DNA of 64,000 nucleotides, taken from assembly GCF_004114615.1 (NCBI RefSeq), contig NZ_CP035300.1, positions 2,914,001-2,978,000 of the forward strand, read 5' to 3'. Both the position numbers and the translations under genes were made by a program. The DNA is from Dyella sp. M7H15-1. Its GTDB lineage: Bacteria; Pseudomonadota; Gammaproteobacteria; Xanthomonadales; Rhodanobacteraceae. Below, piece after piece: positions 45,516 through 54,002 of this stretch. Below the pieces are notes generated by a model. The model had not been told where the DNA came from, ran no database searches, and was given only the letters and a program-made list of their open reading frames with translations. The stretch's first letter is position 1. Each line of letters opens with the position of its first letter.

Positions 45516-45886
45516 GTTGGCGTGGTGCGTTGGGAGTGGGGCGTCGGGGATTCGCGATTGTACGGTGGGGTGGGGAGGGAACGCATTCGTACAAGATGAG
45601 TATGGCGTGGGGGCTGGCTCCTCGATGTTGAAGGAGTGACGCTGCAGAGGAAGGCAACGCCTCGCCCCGCGACAATTTGTAGCAACGGCAGAATCGGTTA
45701 CATCGTTCCGCGATTCGCAAATCTACGACAACCGCAAACGGCGTGTAACGCGTATATCCGTGCAAATGCTCATATTTTTGTGCGCAAGCGAAGCCTCTGG
45801 CGATGCGCTGCGCACGCTGCACTCATCCTTGCCCCCTCCTGCCTCGCGGCCTATGATCGGACCGTTCCAGGCACGCCGGACTTTTC
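45516..45886. other. Divergent intergenic region putA / cox cluster
   Basis: About 370 bases between the start of putA (minus) and DUF2244 (plus). It must hold the promoters for putA and perhaps for the oxidase cluster. No RNA, repeat or small gene of confidence is seen. Confidence 0.5.
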
Positions 45887-46378
45887 ATGATCGTGCTTCG
45901 ACCAGCCGTCGGCGGCCTGCCGTACGTGTTGTGGCTAAGGCCCAATCGCGTGCTCAGTCGGCGCGGTCTGAGTCGTTTGATCCTGGTGCTGGCTACCCTG
46001 GCGTTGATGACGGCAGGTCTGGGAGCGTGGCAGGGTAATGTGTTTGCCCCGTTGTTCGCCCTGATCGAGGCTTCCGCCGTGGCTATCGCGTTGAGCGTGG
46101 CCTGGCGGGCAGGCGACCGCAGCGAACGCATCACCCTCGACGCTGAGTCGCTGGAGGTGCAAATTCTGCCGGGGCGCCGTTGCACGCGCTTCCAACCCTA
46201 TTGGGTGCGCGTGCTGCTGGAGTCTGGGGAAGGGCGTTACCGATTGTTGTTGTCGTCGCATGGATGCAGGCTGGAAGTTGGAGCTTTCCTCGCGGAGGAA
46301 GAACGCGCCGAGCTGTTCCGGAAACTCAGGGTGCTGCTGGCCGATGTCCAATCCCAGCCGCGCGGGAGGATGATCTGA
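45887..46378 (+). CDS. DUF2244 membrane protein at the head of the cox cluster
   Basis: This 163-residue protein has two close membrane segments (LILVLATLALMTAGLGAW and VFAPLFALIEASAVAIALSV) and a C-terminal cytoplasmic beta domain, the DUF2244 layout. DUF2244 genes often sit beside aa3 oxidase genes and may help its biogenesis, though the role is not established. It precedes ctaC by 12 bases and is likely co-transcribed. The Shine-Dalgarno at ATG 45887 is weak. Confidence 0.85.
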   Translation: MIVLRPAVGGLPYVLWLRPNRVLSRRGLSRLILVLATLALMTAGLGAWQGNVFAPLFALIEASAVAIALSVAWRAGDRSERITLDAESLEVQILPGRRCTRFQPYWVRVLLESGEGRYRLLLSSHGCRLEVGAFLAEEERAELFRKLRVLLADVQSQPRGRMI

Positions 46379-46390
46379 AAAGGTGCAAAC

Positions 46391-47347
46391 ATGAGAGCTG
46401 GCGGTATCGGGAAGCACGGTATTAGGTTCAAGGCAAAGCAGACAGTTGTGGCATGGGGGTGGGCAGCCCTTGGTTTGTTCGGTGGCACCGTCCAGGCGAA
46501 TCCGCAGCCGGGGCAGTTGAATCTCACGCCTGGCGTGACGACGTATTCTCACGTGCCCTACGTGCTCAACAACGTGGCGCTGGGTGTGTGCGTGGTGATC
46601 GGCATTCTGGTGTTCGGCGCCATGTTCATCGCCATGTTCCGTTTTCGCAAATCGCGCGGCGCAGTGGCGGGGAAGTGGTCGCACAACACGATGGTCGAGA
46701 TCATCTGGACCGTCATTCCCGTTCTTATCCTGATTACGCTGGCCTGGCTGGCCACCAATGGCCTGCGTGAGTTCTCCGACACCACGGGCGCGCAGATGAC
46801 GGTGAAGGTCACTGGTTATCAGTGGAAGTGGCGTTACGACTACGTTGACTACCAGGGCAAGGCACTCAGCCACGTCGATTTCATGTCGAAGCTGGATGAT
46901 CAGAGCAATGCTACCCGCCAACTCAATTCCGGCCTGGATCCGTGGGCCGTCAAGGCTGATGGCGAGCAAACCTATCTGTTGAACGTGGACCATCCGCTGG
47001 TGGTGCCGATCCACACCAAGATCCGTTTCGTGATCACCGCCGACGACGTGATCCACTCCTGGTTCGTGCCGGCGCTGGGTTGGAAGATGGACGCGATTCC
47101 GGGCGTAGTGAATGCCGCGTGGACCAATATCAACACGCCAGGCATCTATCGGGGCCAGTGCGCGGAACTGTGCGGCCAGGATCATGGTTTCATGCCGATC
47201 GTGGTGAAGGCGGTGTCGCAGGAAGACTTTGCCAAGTGGCTGGCCGAACAGCAGAAGCCCGCCGCGGCCCCGGCTCCGTCCTCCACGGTGGCGACGCCTG
47301 CGCAGGCTACGGCGCAGGTGGCACCGGCACACGCCCCACAGGGCTGA
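46391..47347 (+). CDS. ctaC: Cytochrome c oxidase subunit II
   Basis: This subunit accepts electrons from cytochrome c at its CuA centre. The 318-residue precursor has a signal peptide, two membrane segments (VALGVCVVIGILVFGAMFIA; WTVIPVLILITLAWLA) and the periplasmic cupredoxin. The CuA ligands are intact in QCAELCGQDHGFMP (Cys, Cys, His, Met). A low-complexity Ala/Pro tail ends the protein and there is no fused cytochrome c domain. aggt lies before ATG 46391. ctaD follows 72 bases later. Confidence 0.95.
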   Translation: MRAGGIGKHGIRFKAKQTVVAWGWAALGLFGGTVQANPQPGQLNLTPGVTTYSHVPYVLNNVALGVCVVIGILVFGAMFIAMFRFRKSRGAVAGKWSHNTMVEIIWTVIPVLILITLAWLATNGLREFSDTTGAQMTVKVTGYQWKWRYDYVDYQGKALSHVDFMSKLDDQSNATRQLNSGLDPWAVKADGEQTYLLNVDHPLVVPIHTKIRFVITADDVIHSWFVPALGWKMDAIPGVVNAAWTNINTPGIYRGQCAELCGQDHGFMPIVVKAVSQEDFAKWLAEQQKPAAAPAPSSTVATPAQATAQVAPAHAPQG

Positions 47348-47419
47348 TCATTCGGCTGCTTGCGCAGTTCACCCGAAGCAGTTTTATGTCGACGTATTCA
47401 AAGGTAGAGGTTCAAGGTT

Positions 47420-49045
47420 ATGGCCCAAGCAGCCGCCCACGAACACCACGATGAGCATCACGACGAACACCACGAGCACCTGAACTTCGTTCAGCGCTGG
47501 GTGATGTCCACCAACCACAAGGACATCGGTACGCTGTACCTGGTTTTCTCCCTGCTGATGTTTTTCATCGGTGGCAGCTTCGCAATGATCATCCGCGCGG
47601 AACTGTTCCAGCCGGGTATGCAACTGGTGCAGCCGTACTTCTTTAACGAGATGACCACCATGCATGCGCTGGTGATGATCTTCGGTGCGGTGATGCCGGC
47701 CTTCGTGGGCCTGGGCAACTGGATGATTCCGTTGATGGTCGGTGCGCCGGACATGGCGTTACCGCGCATGAACAATCTGTCGTTCTGGATTCTTCCGTTC
47801 GCGTTCGCCTTGTTGCTGTCTACCTTGTTCCTGCCAGGTGGTGCCCCGGCCGGTGGGTGGACCATGTATCCGCCGCTATCACTGCAGAGCGCGTCGCTGG
47901 CTTATCTGGTGTTTGCAGTGCACTTGATGGGTGTCAGCTCGATCATGGGCGCGATCAACATCATCGCCACCATTCTCAACATGCGCGCGCCGGGCATGGA
48001 TCTATTGAAGATGCCGGTGTTCGTGTGGAGCTGGTTGATCACCGCCTTCCTGCTGATCGCGGTGATGCCAGTGCTGGCTGGCGCGGTGACCATGTTGCTC
48101 ACCGACAAGTATTTCAATACGCACTTCTTCGATGCCGCTGGGGGCGGTGATCCGATCCTGTTCCAGCACGTGTTCTGGTTCTTCGGTCACCCTGAGGTGT
48201 ACATCATGATCCTGCCCGCATTTGGGATCATTTCGGAGATCATTCCCACCTTCTCGCGCAAGCCGATCTTCGGCTACAGGGCGATGGTGTTCGCGATTGC
48301 GTCGATCGCCTTCCTGTCGTTCATCGTGTGGGCGCACCACATGTTCGCGGTGGGTTTGCCGCTGGGTGCGGAAATTTTCTTTATGTACGCGACGATGCTG
48401 ATCGCGGTGCCGACCGGCGTGAAGGTGTTCAACTGGGTCGCCACCATGTGGGGTGGTTCGATGACCTTCGAAACGCCGATGCTGTTTGCCATCGCCTTCG
48501 TCATTTTGTTCACCATCGGCGGCTTCTCCGGCCTGATGCTGGCGCTGGTGCCGGCTGATTTCCAATATCACGACACCTATTTCGTGGTGGCGCACTTCCA
48601 TTACGTGTTGGTGACCGGTGCCATCTTCGCGATCATGGCCGCTACGTATTATTGGATCCCCAAGTGGACCGGTCACATGTACAACGAGTTTTGGGGCAAG
48701 GTGCACTTCTGGAATTCGGTGGTGTGGGTGAACGTGTTGTTCTTCCCGCAGCATTTCCTGGGGCTGGCCGGCATGCCGCGTCGCATCCCGGATTACAACG
48801 TGGCTTTTGCCAACTTCAACATGATCAGTTCAATCGGCGGCTTTCTGTTCGGCGCCTCGCAGTTGATCTTCCTGGGGGTGGTGATCCACTGCGTGTGGTT
48901 CTCCAAGAAGAAAGCCACCGATCGGGTGTGGGAAGGTGCCAAGGGACTGGAGTGGACGTTGTCGTCGCCGCCGCCGCACCACTCTTTCTCGGTTGCACCA
49001 GTGATTCATGATGAAGAACTCGCGCATGGCCATGTCGAGGACTGA
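47420..49045 (+). CDS. ctaD: Cytochrome c oxidase subunit I, aa3 type
   Basis: The catalytic subunit, carrying heme a and the heme a3/CuB site. It has 541 residues and 12 membrane segments. Heme a and CuB ligands are visible: HALVMIF (heme a His), FGHPEVYIMILPAFG (the CuB His-Tyr crosslink), WAHHMFAVG (the two CuB His) and HFHYVLV (heme His pair). The N-terminus is unusual: residues 7-19 read HEHHDEHHDEHHE, an acidic-His repeat before the conserved FVQRWVMSTNHKDIG. Start ATG 47420. Confidence 0.96.
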   Translation: MAQAAAHEHHDEHHDEHHEHLNFVQRWVMSTNHKDIGTLYLVFSLLMFFIGGSFAMIIRAELFQPGMQLVQPYFFNEMTTMHALVMIFGAVMPAFVGLGNWMIPLMVGAPDMALPRMNNLSFWILPFAFALLLSTLFLPGGAPAGGWTMYPPLSLQSASLAYLVFAVHLMGVSSIMGAINIIATILNMRAPGMDLLKMPVFVWSWLITAFLLIAVMPVLAGAVTMLLTDKYFNTHFFDAAGGGDPILFQHVFWFFGHPEVYIMILPAFGIISEIIPTFSRKPIFGYRAMVFAIASIAFLSFIVWAHHMFAVGLPLGAEIFFMYATMLIAVPTGVKVFNWVATMWGGSMTFETPMLFAIAFVILFTIGGFSGLMLALVPADFQYHDTYFVVAHFHYVLVTGAIFAIMAATYYWIPKWTGHMYNEFWGKVHFWNSVVWVNVLFFPQHFLGLAGMPRRIPDYNVAFANFNMISSIGGFLFGASQLIFLGVVIHCVWFSKKKATDRVWEGAKGLEWTLSSPPPHHSFSVAPVIHDEELAHGHVED

Positions 49046-49048
49046 TCG

Positions 49049-49234
49049 ATGAAGCTGGATCACCAGACGCTTGAAACAGGACAGGCTCAGCGACTGCTCC
49101 GCGCCAGGCGCACTGCGGCGGTGGTCGGAGCCATTGCCTTGGCGGTGTTTGTGTTTTCGATTGCGCAAATGCTTTGGCTGCAACATCATCCACAGGCACA
49201 TGCGCGGGCAGTCCAGGAAGCGCTCATGCAGTAA
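49049..49234 (+). CDS. Small single-pass membrane protein in the cox cluster
   Basis: This 61-residue protein has one membrane segment (AAVVGAIALAVFVFSIAQML) flanked by basic residues on the N-side and His-rich sequence on the C-side. It starts three bases after ctaD stops. In many proteobacteria cox11 (ctaG), the CuB chaperone, occupies this slot. This protein is far too short for Cox11 and lacks its CFC motif. It may be a small assembly factor or oxidase subunit. Function unknown. Confidence 0.75.
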   Translation: MKLDHQTLETGQAQRLLRARRTAAVVGAIALAVFVFSIAQMLWLQHHPQAHARAVQEALMQ

Positions 49235-49289
49235 CCCGCCACAGCGGGGGAGAACGTAGGTCACCAGCAACATCTACGGAATACACATC

Positions 49290-50177
49290 ATGGGTCAGCA
49301 GCACGATATCTATTACGTACCGACCAAGAGCCAGTGGCCGATCGTGGCTGCCATGGTCATGTTCCTCACCGTATTCGGCGCGGCGCACTGGCTCAACGCC
49401 GAACCGGGTGAGAGCAGCCTTGGCAGGACGCTGCTGCTGATCGGTTTCGTCGGCATCCTTTGCATGTTTTTCGGCTGGTTCCGCTCGGTGATCCACGAGT
49501 CGATGGCCGGGCGCTACAACAGTCAGGTGGATCGCTCCTTCCGCATGGGCATGATGTGGTTCATCTTTTCCGAAGTGATGTTCTTCGGCGCCTTCTTCGG
49601 TGCGCTGTTTTACATCCGCATGTTTTCGGTGCCCTGGCTAGGTGGTTACGGCCATGGTGTGTTGACGCATCAATATCTGTGGAGTAGCTACGCTGCATCG
49701 TGGGGCTCGGGTGGCGGTAATGGTCCGGCGCATGTCGGTGGTGCGTTCGAGACTGTGGGGCCATGGGGCTTGCCGCTGCTCAATACGCTAATCCTGCTCA
49801 GCTCCAGCGTGACGGTGACCATCGCACACCATGCCTTGAAGGCAGGGCATCGCGGCAAGGTGCTGCTGTTCTTGGGCTTGACCGTGCTGCTGGGCGCCGG
49901 CTTTCTGTTCTGTCAGGCGCACGAATACATCGAGGCCTACAAAGAGCTCAATCTCACCCTGGGCACCGGCGTCTACGGCTGCACGTTCTTCATGCTCACT
50001 GGCTTCCACGGCATGCATGTCACGCTTGGCACGATCATGCTCGCCATCATCTGGCTACGCGTGTTGGCTGGCCACTTCAACAAGGAACATCACTTCGGCT
50101 TCGAGGCGGTGGCCTGGTATTGGCACTTCGTGGATGTGGTGTGGCTGGGGTTGTTTATGCTCGTCTACATCCTTTAG
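49290..50177 (+). CDS. ctaE: Cytochrome c oxidase subunit III
   Basis: This 295-residue membrane subunit has seven predicted segments and stabilises subunit I and its proton uptake. Family phrases include FRMGMMWFIFSEVMFFGAFF, QAHEYIEAY, LTGFHGMHVTLG and AVAWYWHFVDVVWLGLF. Start MGQQHDIYYVPTKSQWP. The stop is followed by a perfect 19-bp inverted repeat that separates it from a convergent gene. Confidence 0.96.
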   Translation: MGQQHDIYYVPTKSQWPIVAAMVMFLTVFGAAHWLNAEPGESSLGRTLLLIGFVGILCMFFGWFRSVIHESMAGRYNSQVDRSFRMGMMWFIFSEVMFFGAFFGALFYIRMFSVPWLGGYGHGVLTHQYLWSSYAASWGSGGGNGPAHVGGAFETVGPWGLPLLNTLILLSSSVTVTIAHHALKAGHRGKVLLFLGLTVLLGAGFLFCQAHEYIEAYKELNLTLGTGVYGCTFFMLTGFHGMHVTLGTIMLAIIWLRVLAGHFNKEHHFGFEAVAWYWHFVDVVWLGLFMLVYIL

Positions 50178-50223
50178 GGGTTCTTCGGCGAAACAACAAT
50201 CGTCTCGCGCTGATGTCCCATGC

Positions 50224-50265
50224 GTCTTGTCGTCATTGCGGCGAATGCCGCAATGACGACAAGAC
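50224..50265. repeat. Perfect 19-bp inverted repeat between convergent genes
   Basis: GTCTTGTCGTCATTGCGGC (50224-50242), loop GAAT, and the exact reverse complement (50247-50265). It lies between the ctaE stop and the DUF2909 stop on the opposite strand. It may act as a bidirectional terminator or be a REP-type dispersed element; no T-tract follows on either strand. Confidence 0.85.
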
Positions 50266-50273
50266 TGCCCTGG

Positions 50274-50489
50274 TTACTGCCCCACCCCATGCGGGTGAAT
50301 CCACCCCATCTTGATGCCAATGATGACCATCACAATCAGCACCAGCGAAAAGCTGATGCGCCGGGTCAGTGCCCATACCGTGCGTTTACTGCCGTCCTTG
50401 TCGGTCATCATGAAATACAGCGCCTGGCCAAGGTTGAACACCACCACCAGGAACATGATCACCAACGCGACTTTGTAGATGGTTTCCAC
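50274..50489 (-). CDS. Twin-transmembrane protein, DUF2909 family
   Basis: This 71-residue protein has two membrane segments (VALVIMFLVVVFNLGQALYF, SFSLVLIVMVIIGIKMGWI) separated by a basic loop (DKDGSKRTVWALTRR), and ends WIHPHGVGQ. This is the DUF2909 layout seen beside aa3 oxidase genes in Pseudomonas and relatives. GTG 50489 (VETIYKVAL) gives the family length and has cagg upstream; in-frame ATGs at 50534 and 50573 would add atypical residues. It runs opposite to its neighbours, and only 59 bases separate its start from that of SURF1. Confidence 0.82.
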   Translation of the reverse strand: METIYKVALVIMFLVVVFNLGQALYFMMTDKDGSKRTVWALTRRISFSLVLIVMVIIGIKMGWIHPHGVGQ

Positions 50490-50548
50490 GTGATTGACCT
50501 GAGCAGGCTCGACATGGCCAGTATAGCCATCCATATAGGAGTCGCCGC

Positions 50549-51289
50549 ATGAGCTGGATGCGCCGACCAGCATGGTGGTCAGTGCTGCTGACCGTGGCTG
50601 GAGTGCTTGTTTTTGTGCGTTTGGGCGTCTGGCAACTGCATCGCGCCGAGTATAAGGACGAACTTCTGCGACGGTATGCCGCAGCGGCCGGTGCGCCGGT
50701 GCAGGACTTTGCGGTCGCGGTGGCTAATGTGGTCGAAAACGTGTATCCGCGTGTTCGTGTGCAAGGACATTACCTGATCGATCGTCTTTACCTGCTCGAC
50801 AACCCCAAGCATGACGATATGGGCGGCGTGGAGGTTTTCGCGCCATTCCGTCCAGATCATCAGGACAAGCTGCTGCTGGTCGATCTGGGATTTTTGCCCG
50901 GCAACGGTTCAGACAAGGCGCCGCAACTGTCGCCATTGCCGACCAGTCCGCAAACCTTGCACGGGCTGTATCAGCCACCACCTGGCAAGGGTTTTGAAAT
51001 GGGTGGAAATGCACTGGCGCAGCAGGCGCAGTGGCCCAAGACGTCGATCTATCTGGATCTGGGCCAGGTCGCCGCTGATTTGCATGCATCGCTTTATCCG
51101 CGTGTGCTGGCACTGGATGCGGATCCGGTGGCGATCTATGTGCGTGTGCATACGCTGGATCTTTCTTCCATGCCGCCGGCGCGGCATCGGGCCTATGCTT
51201 TTCAGTGGTTCACCTTCGCTGTGGTGGTGGCGGTGATGTTTGTGGTGCTGCATGGAGCCAAGCGTCGTCCGAACAAGAACAAATCATGA
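50549..51289 (+). CDS. SURF1-family cytochrome oxidase assembly protein
   Basis: SURF1 helps insert heme a into subunit I. The 246-residue protein has the two flanking membrane segments (SVLLTVAGVLVFVRLGVWQL; FTFAVVVAVMFVVLHG) with a large periplasmic domain between them. Family phrases are GVWQLHRAEYK, VRVQGHY, LLVDLGFLPG and a late YAFQWFTFA. aggag precedes ATG 50549. The stop overlaps the next gene as ATGA. Confidence 0.93.
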   Translation: MSWMRRPAWWSVLLTVAGVLVFVRLGVWQLHRAEYKDELLRRYAAAAGAPVQDFAVAVANVVENVYPRVRVQGHYLIDRLYLLDNPKHDDMGGVEVFAPFRPDHQDKLLLVDLGFLPGNGSDKAPQLSPLPTSPQTLHGLYQPPPGKGFEMGGNALAQQAQWPKTSIYLDLGQVAADLHASLYPRVLALDADPVAIYVRVHTLDLSSMPPARHRAYAFQWFTFAVVVAVMFVVLHGAKRRPNKNKS

Positions 51290-51855
51290 CCCAATCAACC
51301 GACCACGCCTTGCGCGCAAGCCGCCTGAAATTCCTGTGGGTGATAATCGTATTCGCCGCGCCCATCATCGCGGCGGCCTTGCTCAATGTGAGTGGCTGGC
51401 AGCCGACGGGCAATGCCTACGGCGAGCCGATTTTGCCCCAGCGCAATTTTGAACAGGAACACGTGCAGGTACGACTTGCTGACGGCACGTTCTGGGCCTG
51501 GCGCGACAGCTCACCCCGCATGACCTTGGTCGCACTCGTGGGCCCGGTCTGCGCGGCCCGCTGCATGGATACGCTGACCAAGGTGGCCGCCGCTCGCATC
51601 ACCCTCAACAACAACATGACGCGTCTGCGCCTGCTTTACGTCGGCCAACCGCCCGCGGATGCGGCCGCCAGCGGTATGCAGAATTATTGGGATCTGGGCA
51701 CCGATGTGGGTGGGAATCTCGCTGCCTATCGTCCCAGTCGCCCCGATTCGGTGAGTGCGTTGCTGGTGGAATCCGACGGAACGGTCCTGACCCTGTATCC
51801 TGATGAGTTCGATCCAAGCGGTTTGCGCAAGGATCTGCAGAAGGTGATTCGTTAA
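51286..51855 (+). CDS. Oxidase-associated membrane protein with Sco-like CxxxC motif
   Basis: This 189-residue protein has an N-terminal membrane anchor (FLWVIIVFAAPIIAAALL) and a periplasmic domain of thioredoxin-like appearance. It carries Cys89-x3-Cys93 (GPVCAARC), the spacing of the copper-binding motif of Sco1/SenC chaperones. The later Sco His ligand is not seen. The same slot between SURF1 and ctaA is occupied by a similar uncharacterised gene in Pseudomonas. It could be a divergent copper or disulfide assembly factor for CuA. The start is fixed by the ATGA overlap with SURF1; upstream readings lie in that gene. Confidence 0.75.
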   Translation: MTQSTDHALRASRLKFLWVIIVFAAPIIAAALLNVSGWQPTGNAYGEPILPQRNFEQEHVQVRLADGTFWAWRDSSPRMTLVALVGPVCAARCMDTLTKVAAARITLNNNMTRLRLLYVGQPPADAAASGMQNYWDLGTDVGGNLAAYRPSRPDSVSALLVESDGTVLTLYPDEFDPSGLRKDLQKVIR

Positions 51856-51872
51856 GGATGCTCTGAATACTC

Positions 51873-53030
51873 ATGTCGCTACGTGTCCGGAAAATCGTGC
51901 CCTATCTTGCCGTGCTGGCGGCGATCTTCGCCTTTGGCCTGGTGATGTTTGGCGCGTTCGTCAGGCTTTCCAACGCCGGCCTGTCTTGCCCGGACTGGCC
52001 TACCTGCTACGGCAAGGCAACGTGGCCGCAGCACGCGCAGGCGGTGGTGCAGGCCAATCAGGCTTTTCCGGATCGTCCCTTCGAGGCGGACAAGGCGTGG
52101 CGCGAACAAGTGCATCGCATGCTGGCCGGTACGCTAGGCGTGCTGGTATTGCTGCTGGCACTGGTGGCCGCGCGCCGCGATTGGCTCATGTTGTTATTGA
52201 TCCTGCTTAGCGCCATTTTTGCTACGGCGGGGGTCACGCTCTATTTGCATGGCGCGCACCAGGTGGCCTCGGGGCTGGCCTTGCTGGCGATCCTGCTTCC
52301 AATCACTGGGGCACTTTGGCTGCGCGAACATGGCGCGTTGAAGATGAGCGTGCTGGCACTCGCCGTCATCATCTTCCAAGCGATGCTGGGTATGTGGACA
52401 GTGACCTTGTTGCTCAAGCCGGTTGTGGTAATGGGGCATCTGCTGGGTGGCCTGACCACGTTCGGGTTGCTTGCGTATGTCGCCTTGCGCTACAGCGGTG
52501 TTGGTGCACCAAACAATCGCTACGCGTCGCTACGCCGGCTGGTCGTGTTGGGCATGGTGTTGCTTGCGTTCCAGATCGCGCTCGGCGGATGGACCTCCGC
52601 TAACTATGCAGCGCTGGCCTGCGGTACTGATTTCCCGACCTGTCTGGGACAATGGGCACCGCCTACCAATTTTCATCAGGGCTTTGTGCTGTGGCGCGAA
52701 GTCGGGGTGAACTATGAAGGTGGCGTTCTCGACACGGCCGCGCGCAGCGCCATCCAGATCACGCATCGGATCGGTGCGCTGGTGGTGTTCTGTTATCTGA
52801 GCTGGCTGTCGTATCGCTTGATGCGCAGCGGCTTTCGATGGGGCGGTATCGCGGTGTTGGCGGTTTTGATTTTTCAGGTGCTGCTGGGTATCAGCAATGT
52901 GCACCTCGGCTTGCCTTTGGCCGTAGCGACCATGCACAACGGCGGCGCAGCGCTGTTGCTGTTCGTGCTGCTCGCGAATTTCACGCGAGTGCAACCATGG
53001 CGGACTGATGTGACGGACGTACTGATATGA
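51873..53030 (+). CDS. ctaA: Heme A synthase (Cox15/CtaA)
   Basis: CtaA oxidises the C8 methyl of heme O to make heme A. The 385-residue protein has eight membrane segments. Motifs: [31 protein letters not shown] (heme His), [13 protein letters not shown] and [11 protein letters not shown], matching the type found in proteobacteria. It overlaps ctaB by four bases (ATGA), pairing the two heme-conversion steps. Confidence 0.95.
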   Translation: MSLRVRKIVPYLAVLAAIFAFGLVMFGAFVRLSNAGLSCPDWPTCYGKATWPQHAQAVVQANQAFPDRPFEADKAWREQVHRMLAGTLGVLVLLLALVAARRDWLMLLLILLSAIFATAGVTLYLHGAHQVASGLALLAILLPITGALWLREHGALKMSVLALAVIIFQAMLGMWTVTLLLKPVVVMGHLLGGLTTFGLLAYVALRYSGVGAPNNRYASLRRLVVLGMVLLAFQIALGGWTSANYAALACGTDFPTCLGQWAPPTNFHQGFVLWREVGVNYEGGVLDTAARSAIQITHRIGALVVFCYLSWLSYRLMRSGFRWGGIAVLAVLIFQVLLGISNVHLGLPLAVATMHNGGAALLLFVLLANFTRVQPWRTDVTDVLI

Positions 53031-53914
53031 GCCTGGTTCGTGAATACCTGCAGTTGACCAAGCCGCGCGTGGTCGCGTTGCTGGTGTTCTGCGCGGTGAT
53101 CGGCATGTTTCTCGCGGTACCGGGCATTCCGTCGTGGCACGCGCTGGTGTTTGGCACGCTCGGCATCTGGATGGCTTCCGGCTCGGCGGCGGCTTTCAAT
53201 CACCTGATCGATGAGCGCATTGATAAGCTGATGGCCCGCACTGCGCGTCGCCCGTTGGCCACGGGCAAACTCAAGCCGCGGCAGGTGCTGGTTTTCGCCA
53301 TCATCCTCGGTATCGTCTCGATGCTGGTGCTGGCGTTGCTGGTCAACGGCCTAACCGCATGGCTCACGTTTGGTGGCCTCATTGGTTATGCCTTGGTCTA
53401 TACCGCCTACTTGAAGCGTGCGACGCCGCAAAACATCGTGATCGGCGGCCTAGCGGGAGCGATTCCCCCCGTGCTGGGCTGGACCGCCGTCACCGGTGCG
53501 CTGCATCCGTTCGCCCTGCAGTTATGCCTGATCATCTTCGTCTGGACCCCGCCGCATTTCTGGGCGCTGGCCATTTTCCGCCGCGACGACTACGCCCGCG
53601 CGGACATTCCCATGCTGCCCGTCACCCACGGCGTGCGCTACACCCGCTGGAACATCCTGCTCTACACCATCCTGCTGGTGATCGTAAGTTTGCTGCCAAC
53701 TTTCACGGGTTATACGGGACTAATCTATCTCGGCGGCGCAACCGTGCTGGGTGTCGGCTTCCTGTATTACGCCATTCGCATGATGAACCCGCCGGACGAA
53801 TACTTCGCCATGCGTACGTTCAAGTATTCTATTATCTACCTGATGGCGCTGTTCGCGCTTTTTCTAGCTGATCATTGGATTGCATCGCCGTTGCTGCATA
53901 GCACTGCGGCATAG
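53027..53914 (+). CDS. ctaB: Protoheme IX farnesyltransferase (heme O synthase)
   Basis: This membrane prenyltransferase makes heme O from heme b and farnesyl diphosphate. The 295-residue protein has UbiA-family segments. The first Asp-rich motif is [20 protein letters not shown], and the second region is [18 protein letters not shown]. Start [15 protein letters not shown] overlaps ctaA. In many relatives a sco1 gene follows; here the cluster ends and AT-rich DNA begins. Confidence 0.96.
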   Translation: MSLVREYLQLTKPRVVALLVFCAVIGMFLAVPGIPSWHALVFGTLGIWMASGSAAAFNHLIDERIDKLMARTARRPLATGKLKPRQVLVFAIILGIVSMLVLALLVNGLTAWLTFGGLIGYALVYTAYLKRATPQNIVIGGLAGAIPPVLGWTAVTGALHPFALQLCLIIFVWTPPHFWALAIFRRDDYARADIPMLPVTHGVRYTRWNILLYTILLVIVSLLPTFTGYTGLIYLGGATVLGVGFLYYAIRMMNPPDEYFAMRTFKYSIIYLMALFALFLADHWIASPLLHSTAA

Positions 53915-54002
53915 ATTCAGTATTCAAGTTCCGTTTCGCTGCGGCAACTTAATTCAGATCAGGCGGTGCGTGTAACGCTCGTCATGGATAAAGGGTTTCT
54001 GC

